From Amorphophallus konjac (lineage: Eukaryota > Streptophyta > Magnoliopsida > Alismatales > Araceae): DNA of 64,000 bases. The position numbers and the translations under genes were made by a program. Shown here piece by piece: positions 40,995-53,311 of the stretch; within the stretch, counting starts at the first letter, position 1; the number at the start of each line of letters is the position of its first letter. The stretch is taken from NCBI GenBank assembly GCA_022559845.1, contig CM040126.1:228600641-228664640 (forward strand), read 5' to 3'. Under the pieces are notes generated by a model. It was not told the origin of the DNA. It was given only the letters and a program-made list of their open reading frames with translations, and searched no databases.

Positions 40995-42296
40995 CAGATC
41001 CAGCAACTTCAGACCAAGATGCCTCGCTGAGGTAGGTCTCCACCAACTTCAGACCAAGATGCCTCACCGAGCCAGGTCTCCAGCAACTTCAGACCAAGAC
41101 GCCTCGCCGAGGCAGGTCTCCAGCAACTTCAGACCAAGATGCCTCGCCGAGGCAGGTCTCCAAAAATCACATATCAAGATGCCTCACCGAGGTAGGTCTC
41201 TAGGAACTTTAGACCAAGATGCCTCGCCGAGATAGGTCTCCAGCAACTTCAGACCAAGATGCCTGGCCGAGATAGGTCTTCAGCAACTTCAGACCAAGAC
41301 GCCTCGTCAAGACAGGTCTTCAACAACTTTCGACAAAGATGCCTTGCCGAGGCAGGTCTCTAGCAACTTCAGACCAAGATGCCTCGCCGAGGCAAGTCTC
41401 CAGCAACTTCAGACCAAGATGCCTCGCCGAGATAGGTCTCCAGCAACTTCAGACCAAGACGCCTCGCCGAGGCAGGTCTTCAACAATTTCAGACCAGGAT
41501 GCCTCGCCGAGGCAGGTCTCCAGCAACTTCAGACCAAGACACCTCGCCAAGGCAGGTCTCCAGCAACTTCAGACCAAGATGCCTCATCGAGGCAGGTCTC
41601 TAGCAACTTCAGACTAAGATGCCTCGTCGAGGCAGGTCTCCAGCAACTTCAGACCAAGACGCCTCGCCGAGGCAGGTCTCCAGTAACTTCAGACCAAGAT
41701 GCCTCACCTAGGAAGGTCTCCAGCAATCGCAGATCAAGACGCCTCGCTGCGGTTTGTCTCCGGTAACCCCAGGCTGACATGCTTCCCTGAGGCAGGTCTC
41801 TAGCAACATCAAGCCAAGATACCTTGTCGAGGGTGATTCCTAGCAACTTCAGACTAAGATGTCTCGCCGAGGCAGGTCTCTAGCAACTTCAGACCAAGAC
41901 GCCTCGCCGAGGCAGGTCTCCAGTAACTTCAGACCAAGATGCCTCGCCGAGGTAGGTCTTCAACAACCTCAGACCAAGACGCCACACCGAGGTAGGTCTT
42001 CAACAACTTCCGACCAAGACGCCTCGCCGAGGCAGGTCTCCAACAACTTCAGACCAAGACGCCTCGCCGAGGCAGGTCTCCAGCAACTTCAGACCAAGAC
42101 ACCTCACCGAGGCAGGTCTTCAACAACTTCCGACCATGATGCCTCGCCGAGGCAGGTCTCCAGTAACTTCAGAACAAGATGCCTCGGCGAGGCAGGTCTC
42201 CAGCAACTTCAGACCAAGATGCCTCGCCGAGGCAATTCTCTAGAAACTTCAGACCAAGACGCCTCGTCAAGGCAGGTCTCCAGCAACTTCAGACCA
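40995..42296. repeat. 40-bp tandem array, about 33 copies
   Basis: The unit is gcctcgccgaggcaggtctc plus cagcaacttcagaccaagat, exactly 40 bp. Each contains the dyad GCCTCG-C-CGAGGC. A variant block at about 41720-41850 recurs at 52010-52130, about 18 units away once the nested element is removed. The chromovirus inserted in this array at agatg. Confidence 0.92.
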
Positions 42297-42301
42297 AGAT
42301 G
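42297..42301. repeat. Target-site duplication agatg (left)
   Basis: Identical to 51858-51862. Confidence 0.88.
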
Positions 42302-44422
42302 TGGTGAGGACACCAGAGCCAGATTGCGGCTCGACTCAGCGAGCCGCCGATACCGGACCCGCAGCACAACTCGGTCGACACCGACCTCTTTGTGGCTGGG
42401 GGACAGTCTGGAGTCGCCACCGGAGCTTTGATACTTCAACACATATTTTTATATGTACTTATATTTTATACGTATTTGGTCGAATTTGGTGTGTATTTAG
42501 CATGTATTTGGATTGTATTGGGTTTGTATTATCTTGGGTTTTTATATTGGGTCAATGGTAGAATAATTGACCACATATTTGTATTTTGATTTATTTTGGT
42601 CCAAGGGGGAATTAATATGATCCAAGGGGATTAATTTAATGCAAGCCCCTTATGTTGACTTAAGGGAGGGGCGCCCCCTCTTTTGTCCCTTTATGGGGGA
42701 ATTTTTTATGCTAGCTTAATCTCCCTTCCCCAATATGCCCGCTTGACCAAGGGTAACCTAGGTCATTTGGATAGGTCTAGGGTTTGTGTATTTAATGTCT
42801 CCTGTTGTATTTTGGCCAGTTTTAATTAAGAATTATTGTGATAGTGGATTTGGGCGCACCCCCCCTCTATCTCTCTTGTTCTTGGTGTTCTTCATCTTCT
42901 TCCTCCCCCTTCTTCAGATCTAGATCTAAATCCTCCTGATTTCTTAAATTTCTTCCTCTTCCCCTCTTCCTCTACCTGCTGTGATCGATCACCGCCACCG
43001 CCGCCGTTCGTGCCGCCATCAAGCCACCACACTCCGGCTTCCAGCTGCTGTCCCAAAATTTGGAGTTGTAGGACAGCAGCTTGGTAAAAGGGCTGGTACG
43101 GGAGATCCAACCGTTGGATCATGATGAGATTTTGAGGGTAGGTTCCCCCCATCGACCACCCTTCACAGTTTAAGTTTCACCCACATCAGACCTCGTTTGC
43201 CCCCTTTCTCAGCCGTTTGTTTTCCCCCCCTCACAGTCTGCATGTGTGCAGATCTGCGAGATAGTCTGTGGTAGTCTATTTTTCTCACCCATCAATTGTT
43301 GTCAGAAAATTCCCAAAAAATATGTACGTCACCGTCACCCTCCCTCCTATCCACCATAAAAATCCCAAATCTTAAATATTTCATTTGAGTTTCGGTCAAA
43401 GCCCTTGAACAGGCAAATCCCATTCTGCCCTGTCTGTTCTGAGTTTCGGGTCAGAGAGATCAGTCTGTTTGTAGACGTTTTCATTTCCCCTCCACCCGTT
43501 GGATGGAACTGAAATTCCCTTATGTCGTATGTTTTTGAGTCATCTTTCTAACGGTACCCATTGCGTCTAGATCTGACATCGGATCTGGGCGTACCGGCCA
43601 TTTTCGTGGAGGCGCGCGATTCTACTCCGAGCCAGGCCAGAAAAACTGGGTTGCCGAATAAATCCCAAAGAAATACGCCGGGGTATCTTCAGTGACCCCC
43701 GCTCCAGGGGGTTGACCAGGGACCCGCTGCCCCCGTCCCAGCGCACCGCCGCCTTCAGAAGATCTTAGTAGGCTGACGTCCCTTTGGACGTCCGTGTTCG
43801 CTGACCTGCCGGCCAGCAAATTGCATATTCGGAGCCGTTGCCCGCCGCCACCCGGAACCCGCCGCCTTGCTGCCAGTCAACCCTGGTACGGCGCTCCCGG
43901 ACCGCTATTGTGGCTTTTTACCTCCCTGCGCGGAGTGGGCCATAATTTTCATGCTGTAATTAATTTACTTACTATAACGGGAGTGACGGTTCTCGGCCGA
44001 GAAGTCTTCCCCACGCCCTGAGCGTGGAGGTACACTCGCCACCCACCTTGTCGTACTTGCTTAGCTAGTATAGATTCTACTGTCACTGCATGTGAGTAGC
44101 TTATTTTCTAGCTAGTTCATAGTTAATCACCACTGTGACTTGTGGGAGTGAACCCGTCCCGTGACTCATGCCGAGCACGAGAGTGAGCTGACCACCCGAG
44201 ACTCAAAAGCCGGTTACTCAACCGTGCAGATCGTCGCGTTTCCCTCACCGGGGATGACTGTGAGTTAGCGCTTCTTGTTTGAGGCATGATCACCTCTTCT
44301 GAGCTCTTAGGTGCCGCACGTTATAGTGTTATTGCTGGTCACGTCGTCCTATTTGTCGCGTCGTCCTATAGAGTCCAAGGTTGCAACCAGTTCGAGTCGA
44401 GTCTCGTAGTCATCCCGCATCA
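42302..44422 (+). repeat. 5' LTR of the chromovirus
   Basis: Copy of 49739-51857. No gene inside. A related, more diverged LTR fragment in reverse orientation lies at 58112-58638. Confidence 0.93.
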
Positions 44423-44425
44423 AAT

Positions 44426-44437
44426 TGGTATCAGAGC
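44426..44437 (+). promoter_or_regulatory. Primer-binding site, initiator-Met tRNA
   Basis: TGGTATCAGAGC three bases after the LTR end, the standard plant initiator-Met tRNA complement. Confidence 0.95.
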
Positions 44438-44680
44438 CAGTTTGAGTTTAGGGTAGTCGGTCCAAGGTGCTCCATTTCATCTAGTATATCGAAAGGTGTT
44501 CCTGAAACGGTAGGCTACGCCTATTGGGAACGGGGCACACTTGCGTGAATGCGATCTTCGGATCAAACCTCCGCCTCAAACCGGATATTGGAGTATAGGT
44601 CATCCGTCATTTTGCATTAGTTTGTCCATATAGGTCGTAGTGAGTCACCCCTTAGTTCTCTCTAGGTCCTTTCCCCTTGC
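44438..44680 (+). other. Chromovirus untranslated leader
   Basis: Between primer site and the gag ATG; no ORF of interest. Confidence 0.6.
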
Positions 44681-45502
44681 ATGTCAACCCATGGAGGTGC
44701 CCAGTATCATCGCCCTAACACTATGGGTGAACCCCGAGGTGCCAACCCGGGAGGCCGAACTCTAGATGACGTGTTCGCTCTACTCATGGAGCGCATGGAT
44801 AGGTTCGAACAAACTAATAGGGAGAACACCGATAGCTTGGAGGGTCATCTCAAGACGATGGAGGACCGTGCCGAGGTCTCCGACCGATCTATCCAAGGTC
44901 TGGTTGGAAGGATGGAGAATGAGGAGAGAGTCCCCCGCTAGGAGCTCCCCGGAGCTGTCCCGGCCCCTCAGGCGCCCCCTCAGGCACCTGGTGTCCAGCC
45001 CGCCCCACTTAGGGCTGAGGAGAGACCGCCACATGCCCCCGATGTTGAGGACTACGAGTCCGAAAATGATTGTGGGGGAAATGGCGGACGCCGTCGTGGT
45101 CACCGACCATGGAGGGATGATGAGGACGAGCGGGTCCTCAGGACAGTGCGAGCAGACCCTCCCACTTTTGACGGGTCCTTAGACCTGAAGGTCTATCTTG
45201 ATTGGGAGGCCGGCATGGACAGGTATTTCGAGTGGTTTGAGATGACGGACCACCGAAAAGTCAAGTTCCCCAAAATGAAACTGCTAGGGCAGGCACAAAC
45301 TTATTGGAGGAACATGGATAACCTGCTGTTTCACTATCAGGAGCCCCAGGTAGAGACGTGGGATGAGATGAGGTCCAAACTCAGGAAGAAGTACCTTCCT
45401 ACCTCCTACCGCCAGTGTCTCATAGATAGATGGCAGAGTCTCACCCAAGGAGATCGGTCCGTCTCTGATTACATCGCCGAGTTTGATGAATACTTTTTGT
45501 GA
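44681..45502 (+). pseudogene. gag: Chromovirus gag (broken)
   Basis: The frame from the ATG at 44681 reads through a coiled helix (LLMERMDRFEQTNREN), is stopped by TAG at 44939, continues in the same frame through a Pro-rich linker and an acidic/basic stretch, and then into the retrotransposon gag core: PPTFDGSLDLKVYLDWE, FPKMKLLGQAQTYW and TYWRNMDNLLF. TGA at 45500 ends it inside the core. Both stops fit C to T changes at CAG and CGA. The remainder of gag continues in another frame after a frameshift near 45520-45540. Confidence 0.88.
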
Positions 45503-45529
45503 TGTGACGCCATGGAGGAAAGCTCCCTG

Positions 45530-46706
45530 ACTGTAACAGTATGAGCTTTTCCGCCGCAAGGTGGAGAAGTTGGATGATGCGTACTAGGTTGCCCTCGAGG
45601 TGGAGCAATTTGAGGCGGAGTTTGCTCCTACTCCGCGCCAAGGGGTCCCATATCCGCGTGTGTCTGACCCTAGGACCACACCTGGTTCCTACACTAGGTG
45701 GCCTATGGCCCGCCCTCAGGAACCTCCTAGCCAGGACCTTGCTGCTCCTAGGTGCCCCCTCCCTCCGAGGGATCCACCCCTTCGCCAGCAGGCACCCGTC
45801 CCTACCGCTAGACCTCCCCAGCCCGCCATGCCGACTTGACCACCCCTACTTCCTACACCCCCAGTCCGTCCTGTGGACAAGGGTAAGGGGCCAATGGTTG
45901 GTGGAACATCCCAGGGCATCGAGACACAGGGAACTTGCTATAGGTGTGGTGGGGTTGGCCACTATTCGGCCAAATGTCCCACTCGACAGTCGCTTGTCAT
46001 CTCTGATCCCTCTGCCAGCGACCCCACACCTGAGCTAGTGTCGATCAGTTATGAGGCTGATCAGGATTTAGCGGAGGAGTTCTTTGATGAACTAATGGAG
46101 GGAGAGCCAGTCGATGTCTCGGGTACCCAGCATCAGGGTGATGTACAGCTGGGTGTAGTCAGGTGCATCCTAACCCAACCTTAGGTGAGTGACGACTGGC
46201 GTCGTACCACCATCTTCCATACATTTTGTAGGCTGGGAGGAAAGGCCTGCAAGGTGATCATAGATAGCGGGAGTTGCATTAACGCTATCTCTACGGGAAC
46301 TGTTAGGCGTCTGGGTTTGACGCCCGTAGATCACCCCACACCTTTCAGGGTATCTTGGGTGGATTCCACTTCCATCCCGATCAGGCTGCGATGCCTGGTG
46401 CCATTGCAGTTCCAGGCTTACCATGATGAGATCTGGTGTGATGTATTGCCTATGGAGGTGGGCAGCATTATCCTAGGTAGGGCTTGGCTGTTTGATCGGG
46501 ATGCCACCCTTCAAGGTCGGTCGAACACTTGCACATTCGACCATGGGGGTCATAGGATCACCCTCCACCCCACTCAGCCGAAGGATCCATCTATCCGCGG
46601 ACCAGCCAGTCCCAGCACTTCGACCCCTCCTAGTCAGGGGACGGTCGGTCCTTCCACCTCATCCTCGGCGCGGGCTACTACCGCTTCGACCACTCCTAGC
46701 ACATGA
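45530..46706 (+). pseudogene. Chromovirus gag C-terminus (zinc knuckle) and protease
   Basis: The third frame carries LFRRKVEKLDDAY, a Pro-rich linker and a classical CCHC knuckle, CYRCGGVGHYSAKC, near 45935-45980. After a stop at 46182-46184 the same frame encodes the protease: VIIDSGSCINAIS has the active-site D-S-G, and SIILGRAWLFD is the closing block. Stops at 45583, 45838 and 46182 break it. The order and spacing are normal for chromoviruses. Confidence 0.87.
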
Positions 46707-46727
46707 GGCCTCCCACCCCGGAGGTTA

Positions 46728-48260
46728 ATGATGATTAGCCTGCGAGAGATGGAGCAAGAGGTGACCGAGGGTAGCCCTATCCTTGTCGTTGTTGTCCGAG
46801 GAGTAGAGGAAGTCGGTCTTGGGTCTGATGATGAGCACCCCCCAGAGAAAGCTATGATCCTATGGGAGTTTTCTGATGTCTTCCCGGAGGACCTCCCAGA
46901 AGGCCTTCTGCCTATGAGGGATATCCAGCACGAGATCAACCTGTTCCCCGGCTCATCCTTGCCCAACCTTCCCCACTACAGGATGAGTCCCACGGACCAT
47001 GCTGACTTCAAAGGCAGGTCGAGGAGTTGATGAGTCGGGGATCTCTTAGGGACAGTAAGAGCTCTTGCGCTGTTCCCGCATTATTGGCCCCGAAGAAGGA
47101 TGGCACATGGAGGATGTACGTTGAGAGCCGTGCGATCAACAAGATCACGGTGAAGTATCGCTTTCCCATTCCCCAATTGGATGACCTGTTAGACATGATG
47201 TCAGGAGCCACTATCTTTTCAAAGATAGATCTTTGTAGTGGCTGTCACCAGGTATGAATCAGGCCTGGAGATGAATGGACGACAGCATTCAAGACCAAGG
47301 AAGGTCTTTATGAGTGGTTGGTTATGCCCTTCGGGCTTTCTAACGCCCCTAGTACCTTCATGTGGTTGATGACCCAGGTTTTATGCCCTATGATAGGAGT
47401 CTTCTTCGTCGTCTACTTTGATGACATTCTTATCTACAGCCGCACTAGGGAGGGCCACTTAGACCACCTTAGGCAGGTCTGTGTCATTTTGAGGCGAGAG
47501 AGCTTATTCGTCAACCTGAACAAGTGTGCCTTCATGACTGATCAGATCACCTTCCTCGGGTTCATTATGTCTAGAGATGTAGTCTCCGCTGATCCGGAGA
47601 AGATTAGGGCCATCAGGGAGTGGCCCGAGCCCTGCACCCTCCACGATGTCCGGAGTTTCCCTGGCTTAGCGACGTTCTATCGCCGCTTCATTCGTGGCTT
47701 CAGTTCCATCACCGCCCTGATCACTGATTGCATAAAGAAGGGGGCATTCGTATGGACCAAGGCTGTAGCTATAGCCTTTCAGGACATCAAGGAGCGTATG
47801 ACCCAGGCACCTGTCCTTGTATTACCAGATTTTTCTAAGGTGTTTGAGGTCACATGTGACGCTTCTGGAGTGGGTATTGGTGGCGTGTTGAGCCAAGAGT
47901 CCCACCCCATTGCATTCTTTAGCGATAAGCTTAATGCTGCCAAACTGCGTTACTCCACTTTACGCAGTTGTCCAGGCATTGCGATATTGGAGGCACTATC
48001 TGTTGCACCAGGAGTTTGTCCTCTTTTCTGATCATTAGGCCTTACGATTCCTCCACACCCAGAAGAAGCTGAATGCTCACCACAGTCGTTGGGTGGAGTA
48101 TCTTCAGGAGTACACCTTCGTGCTCAAGCACAAGGCAGGGGCGGAGAACAAGGTAGCCGATGCACTAAGTCGGCGGGTGATGCTGTTGACCACCATGAGT
48201 GTAGAGGTGGTAGGTTTAGAGAGGCTGAACGATGCTTATGTTGATTGTCCGGATTTCGGT
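46728..48260 (+). pseudogene. Chromovirus reverse transcriptase and RNase H (broken)
   Basis: RT begins with FSDVFPEDLPEGLLPMRD in one frame, shifts near 47020, and continues as [19 protein letters not shown] and [16 protein letters not shown] until TGA at 47258. The same frame resumes with [14 protein letters not shown] and the catalytic [10 protein letters not shown], then into the Ty3-type RNase H ([17 protein letters not shown]). A further frameshift near 47960 precedes the end of RNase H at 48060-48176 (HKAGAENKVADALSRR). The catalytic RT and first RNase H Asp survive, but the frame is unusable. Confidence 0.9.
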
Positions 48261-48359
48261 CCGATCTAAGCACCCCTTCAGGCCGGTCCCTCGCGTGATT
48301 ATAGCGAGTTTGTGCTACAAGAGGGTCACCTATTCCGGGGTGACAAGTTGTGCATCCCA

Positions 48360-49790
48360 CGGACTTCTGTTCGTGACTTTCTTATGTGGGAGATGCACGC
48401 GGGAGGTCTTGCTGGTCACTTTGGCCGAAACAAGACCATAGAGTCGGTTGAGCATAGATTCTATTGACCTAGCTTGAAGAGGGATGTCGCTCGCATCGTG
48501 GCCCAGTGCCGCACTTACGCTATGGCCAAGCAAAGGAAGCAGAATATCGGCCTCTATACTCCCCTCCCCGTCCCGGATAGTCCATGGCAGGACATTAGCA
48601 TGGACTTTGTGTTGGGATTGCCCCGCACCCTTCGACGGCATGACTCCATCTTTGTGGTTGTAGACAGGTTCTTAAAGATGGCATTATTCATTCCTTGCTC
48701 CAAAACATCGGATGCCACTAGAGTTGCCGATCTATTCTTTTCACACTGTGTCTCCATGTTCGGACTCCCCCGCACTATAGTGTCTGATAGGGATGTGTGC
48801 TTCACTAGCTATTTTTGGAAGACCCTTTGGCACATGATGGGCACCCAATTGAAATTCTCCACTGCATATCACCCCCAGACCGATGGTCAGACTGAGGTTG
48901 TCAATAGGAGTTTGGGGGATCTTCTTAGGTGTCTGGTCTGAGATCGACTCAGGGATTGAGATTTGGTCTTACCCTTAGCAGAGTTTACCTATAACGATTC
49001 GGTCAATAGGTCTATAGGTATGAGCCCCTTCAAGATTGTCACTGGCCGTAGACCTAGGAAGCCCATAGACCTAGTCCCATCTCCCATCTAGTCCCGTGTG
49101 TCCGAGTAAGCCAAGTCCTTTGCCGATCATATTAGATAGTTGCATGAGCATGTACGTCGTCACATTGAGTCCAGCAACGCACGATACAAAGAATTTGCTG
49201 ATGCCCATAGACACCACCGTGAGTTTCAGGAGGGCGATTATGTCATGATCAGGGTTAGACCTAAACGGTTTCCCTCGGGAGCCGTGCAGAAGTTACACGC
49301 TCGTGGTGCCGGTCCCTTTCGGGTAGTGAGGCGAGTCGGATCAAATGCATATGTTGTGGACTTGCCAAAATATTACGGGATCAGCTCCACTTTCAATGTC
49401 TCGAATCTCATCGCTTATAGGGACCCAGCGGTGATACCCAGTGAGCCCTTTGAGCCATCTCCCCCCATTGTGAGTGACACCACCCTAGAGTGTCCACCTC
49501 CAGCCTTGTTACCTCAGCAGCGAGAGCAGATAGAATGTATACTAGACGAGAAGGTAACGACTACTCGAGGCGGAGTGTACCAGCGCTATTTGGTGCGTTG
49601 GAGGGGACGGCCTGCGTCCGACGACACTTGGATCACCCGGGATGAGCTACAGAGGATAGATCCAGATCTATTGGATCGATACCAGAGCGACCCGGACCCT
49701 TACTCGACGGGGTCGAGCTTCTCCCACCTGGGGAGAATTGGTGAGGAGACCAGAGACAGAGTGCTGCTCGACTCAGCGAGCCGCCGATAA
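48360..49790 (+). pseudogene. Chromovirus integrase with C-terminal chromodomain (broken)
   Basis: The zinc-binding region near 48390-48520 keeps GLAGHFGRNKT, but its CxxC has become CRTY, so one zinc ligand is lost. TGA at about 48465 interrupts it. The core has [16 protein letters not shown] and QTEVVNRS with the D, D and E. Further stops lie at 48939, 49089, 49107 and 49134. From about 49140 the frame is clean through the GPY/F-type module (GAGPFRVVRRVGSNAYVVDLP) and a chromodomain, ILDEKV...YQRYLVRWRGRP...DDTWI, which in this group binds histone marks and guides insertion. The frame then runs 50 bases into the 3' LTR. Confidence 0.9.
49728..49738 (+). promoter_or_regulatory. Chromovirus polypurine tract
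   Basis: ctggggagaat directly before the 3' LTR start; it lies inside the end of the coding frame. Confidence 0.75.
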
Positions 49791-51857
49791 TGGACCCGCA
49801 GCACGACTCGGTCGGCACTTACCTCTTTATGGCTGGGGGACAGTCTGGAGTCGCCACCGAAGCTTTGACACTTCAGTACGTATTTTTATACATACATGTA
49901 TTTTATACATATTTGGTCATATTTGGTGTGTATTTAGCATGTATTTGGATTGTATTGGGTTTGTATTATCTTAGATTTTTATATTGGATCAATGGTAGAA
50001 TAATTGACCACATATTTATCTTTTGATTTATTTTGATCCAAGGGGGGATTAATATGATCCAAGGGGATTAATTTAATGCAAGCCTCTTATGTTGACTTAA
50101 GAGAGGGGCGCCCCCTCTTTTATCCCCTTATGGGGGAATTTTTTATGCTAGTTTAATCTCCCTTCCCCAATTTGCCCGCTTGACCAAGGGTAACCTAGGT
50201 CATTTGGATAGGTCTAGGGTTTGTGTATTTAATGTCTCATGTTGTATTTTGGCCAGTTTTAATGAAGAATTATTGTGATAGTGGATTTGGGCGCACCCCC
50301 CCTCTATCTCTCTTGTTCTTGGTGTTCTTCATCTTCTTCCTCCCCCATCTTCAAATCTAGATCTAAATCCTCCCGATTTCTTAAATTTCTTTCTCTTCCC
50401 CTCTTCCTCTACCTACTATGATCGATCACCGCCACCGCCGCCGTTCGTGCCGCCATCAAGCCACCACACTCCGGCTTCCATCTGTTGTCCCAAAATTTGG
50501 AGTTGCAGGACAACAGCTCGGAAAAAGGGCTGGTACGGGAGATCCAACCGTTGGATCGTGATGAGATTTTGAGGGTAGGTTCCGCTCATCGACAAACCTT
50601 CCCAGTTTAATTTTCACCCACATCAGACCCTGTTTGCCCACTTTCAAAGTCTTTTGTTTTCCCCACTCATAGTCTGCCTATGTGCAGATCTACGAGATAG
50701 TCTGTGGTAGTCTATTTTTCTGACCTCTCAATTGTTGTCAGAAAATTCCCAATAAAATATGTACGTCACCGTCACCATCCCTCCTATCCACCATAAAAAT
50801 CCCAAATCTTAAATCTTTCATTTGAGTTTCGGTCAAAGCCCTTGAATAGGCAGATCCCGTTCTGCCCTGTATGTTCTTAGTTTCGGGTAGAGAGATCAGT
50901 CTGTTTGCAGACATTTTCATTTCCCCTCCACCCATTGGATGAAACTGAAATTGCATTATGTCGTAGATTTTTGAGTCCTCTTTCCAACGGTGCCCATTGC
51001 GTCTCGATCCGATATCGGATCTGGGCGTACCGGCCATTTTCGTGGAGGCGCGCGATTCTGCTCCGAGTCAGGCCAGAAAAAGTGGTTGCCAGATAAATCC
51101 CAAAGAAATACGCCGGGGTATCTTCAGTGACCCCCGCTCCAGGGGGTCGACCAGGGACCCGCTGCCCCCGTCCCAGTGCACCGCCGCCTTCAGAAGATCT
51201 TAGTAGGCTGACGTCCCTTTGGACGTCCGTGTTCGCTGACCTGCCGGCCAGCAAATTGCATATTCGGAGCCGTTGCCCGCCGCCGCCCGGAACCCGCCGC
51301 CTTGCTGCCAGTCAACCCTGGTACGGCGCTCCCGGACCGCTATTGTGGCTTTTTACCTCCCTACGTGGAGTGGGCCATAATTTTCATGCTGTAATTAATT
51401 TACTTACTGTACCCGGAGTGACGGTTCTCGGCCGGGAAGTCTTCCCCACGCCCCGAGCGTGGAGGTACACTCGCCACCCAGCTTGTCGTACTTGCTTAGC
51501 TAGTATAGATTCTACTGCCACTGCATGTGAGTAGCTTATTTTCTAGCTAGTTAATATTTAATCACCGCTGTGAGTTGTGAGAGGGAACCCGTCCCGTGAC
51601 TCATGCCGAGCATGAGAGTGAGCTGACCACCCGAGACTCAAAGCCGGTTACTCAACCCTGTAGATCGTCGTGCTTCCCTCGCTGGGGATGACTGTGAGTT
51701 AGAGCTTCTTGTTTATGGCATGATCGCCTCTTCTGGAGCTCTTAGGTGCCGCGCGTTGTAGTGTTGTTGCTGGTTGCGTTGCCCTGTTAGTCGCGTCGTC
51801 CTATAGAGTCCAAGGTCGCAACCAGTCCGAGTGGAGTCTCGTAGTCGTCCCGCATCA
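49739..51857 (+). repeat. 3' LTR of the chromovirus
   Basis: Copy of 42302-44422. No gene inside. Confidence 0.93.
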
Positions 51858-52170
51858 AGATGCCTCGCCGAGGCAGGTCTCCAGCATCTTCATACCAAGA
51901 CGCCTCGTCGAGGCAGGTCTTCAACAACTTCAGACCAAGATGCCTAGTCGAGATAGGTCTCCAGCAACTTCGGACCAAGACGCCTCGTCGAGGTAGGTCT
52001 CCAACAACCGCAGATCAAGACGCCTCGCTGCGGCAGGTCTCTAGCAACCCCAGGCTGACATGCTTCCCCGAGGTAGGTCTCCAGCAACATCAAGCCAAGA
52101 TACCTTGTCGAGGCTGATTCCCAGCAACACCTGGCCAACATGTCTCGCCGAATCTTGCCTCTAGTAGCAT
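51858..52170. repeat. 40-bp array, right part (starts with duplication agatg)
   Basis: About eight units continue the array at 40995-42296. The last ones include the variant block also seen at about 41720-41850. Units decay toward the right edge. Confidence 0.85.
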
Positions 52171-53299
52171 CCGACCAACACACCTAGCCGTGCTAGGTCT
52201 TCATTGACAATGGACTAGTATGCCTCTTCCAGGTAAGTTCACACCACAACTCCAGCTACAATGCCTCAGAGGTGTGACCAGCCCGTCCCATAGGACGGTC
52301 AGCGCCAAGCTTGGCTAATGCGCCCCCATGGGCGGTCAACGAACAATGCCAGGACCCCATAAAAAAGTCAACCACCACAGCAGTGGTAGGCCGCTAGCGA
52401 CCAACACAGGATTTACCACAAAGCCTTGGTCAAAGTAGCAGCCGCCTCGTCGCCAACCAGTGGTCCCAGAAGCCGAGGGATAGGTGGCCCTCTGATTCAC
52501 AACACTGCGGAGTCTCGAACCCCCTACTCAGCATTGTCTACTACAGTCACGCTCACAAGAGAACAGGCCCAGGAGTGAAAAATACTCAAGGCACTACTCG
52601 ACTTAGACAAGGTGAAAAACCTGAGAAAACACAAATCTCAGTCCACAAGTCCACCTCCGGGGGCAGGACATGACTCCTGCCAGTGTAACCTCAAATGATA
52701 AAAGGAAGTCACAACTGGTCTCTCACCACTCGCCAGCCACCCTACGAGGTGCGATGGACTTGACAGTCCTGGCCTCCCCCTGTCTCGGATTTCTAATGGG
52801 GGAGAGCCCTTTCCACCGAGTCGCCTCTCCTTAGAAAATACACAAAGCCCGATGCACAAGGCAGGGCCCCATACATAGGCAACAAAGCAAAAGGCATTGT
52901 TATGTCGGGCTCCCCCGGCCTCCTTTCACCTTCGGCATTGGCGTCCAGCCCAGTCACATCATCAACCGTCGAAGTGACCACCTGTATGGGGAGTTCGGCG
53001 TCCAGACCACAAGCCCAAGATGCGAGACAAATGGAAACAGAATTCCCAACTCACAGATAGCGGGCTACAACTTCAAGCACCACGCGTGTATCCAGCCACT
53101 CAGATCTCTCTGAAATCAGCTCTACAACCTCTCGGACTCAATTGTCTTTTGCAAATGTACTAGCGTCGCATGAAAGATAGCAATGGGAGCGCAACCCCCA
53201 GAACAAGTAACTCCCACCATGCTAATAAGTTCGAGGGGAAATCCAGCCTGCAAGGCGCACGGGCCGCACACTGTCGTCTTCGCCTCCAACGCATGCCCC
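52171..53299. other. Outer interior before the polypurine tract
   Basis: No clear repeat, domain or gene recognised. It is the 3' untranslated end of the outer element. Confidence 0.5.
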
Positions 53300-53311
53300 G
53301 TGGGGGGCATT
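53300..53311 (+). promoter_or_regulatory. Polypurine tract of the outer element
   Basis: GTGGGGGGCATT directly before the 3' LTR TGTTGGCACC; identical to the 12 bases at the same place in the Tat element. Confidence 0.85.

Larger units (their letters stand above)
42302..51857 (+). mobile_element. Ty3/Gypsy chromovirus, complete but inactivated
   Basis: LTRs of 2,121 and 2,119 bp start TGGTGAGGA and end CGCATCA. A perfect 5-bp duplication (agatg), the initiator-Met tRNA primer site and a polypurine tract complete the structure. The order gag, protease, RT, RNase H, integrase and a C-terminal chromodomain place it in the chromovirus branch. The clade was not determined. Coding frames contain many stops and several frameshifts. 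A hand comparison of about 410 bp of LTR shows about 15 differences. Confidence 0.95.

Noticed and set aside
40995..42296. CRISPR-like array
   Set aside because: The 40-bp units are directly tandem with no unique spacers, and the context is a plant retrotransposon.
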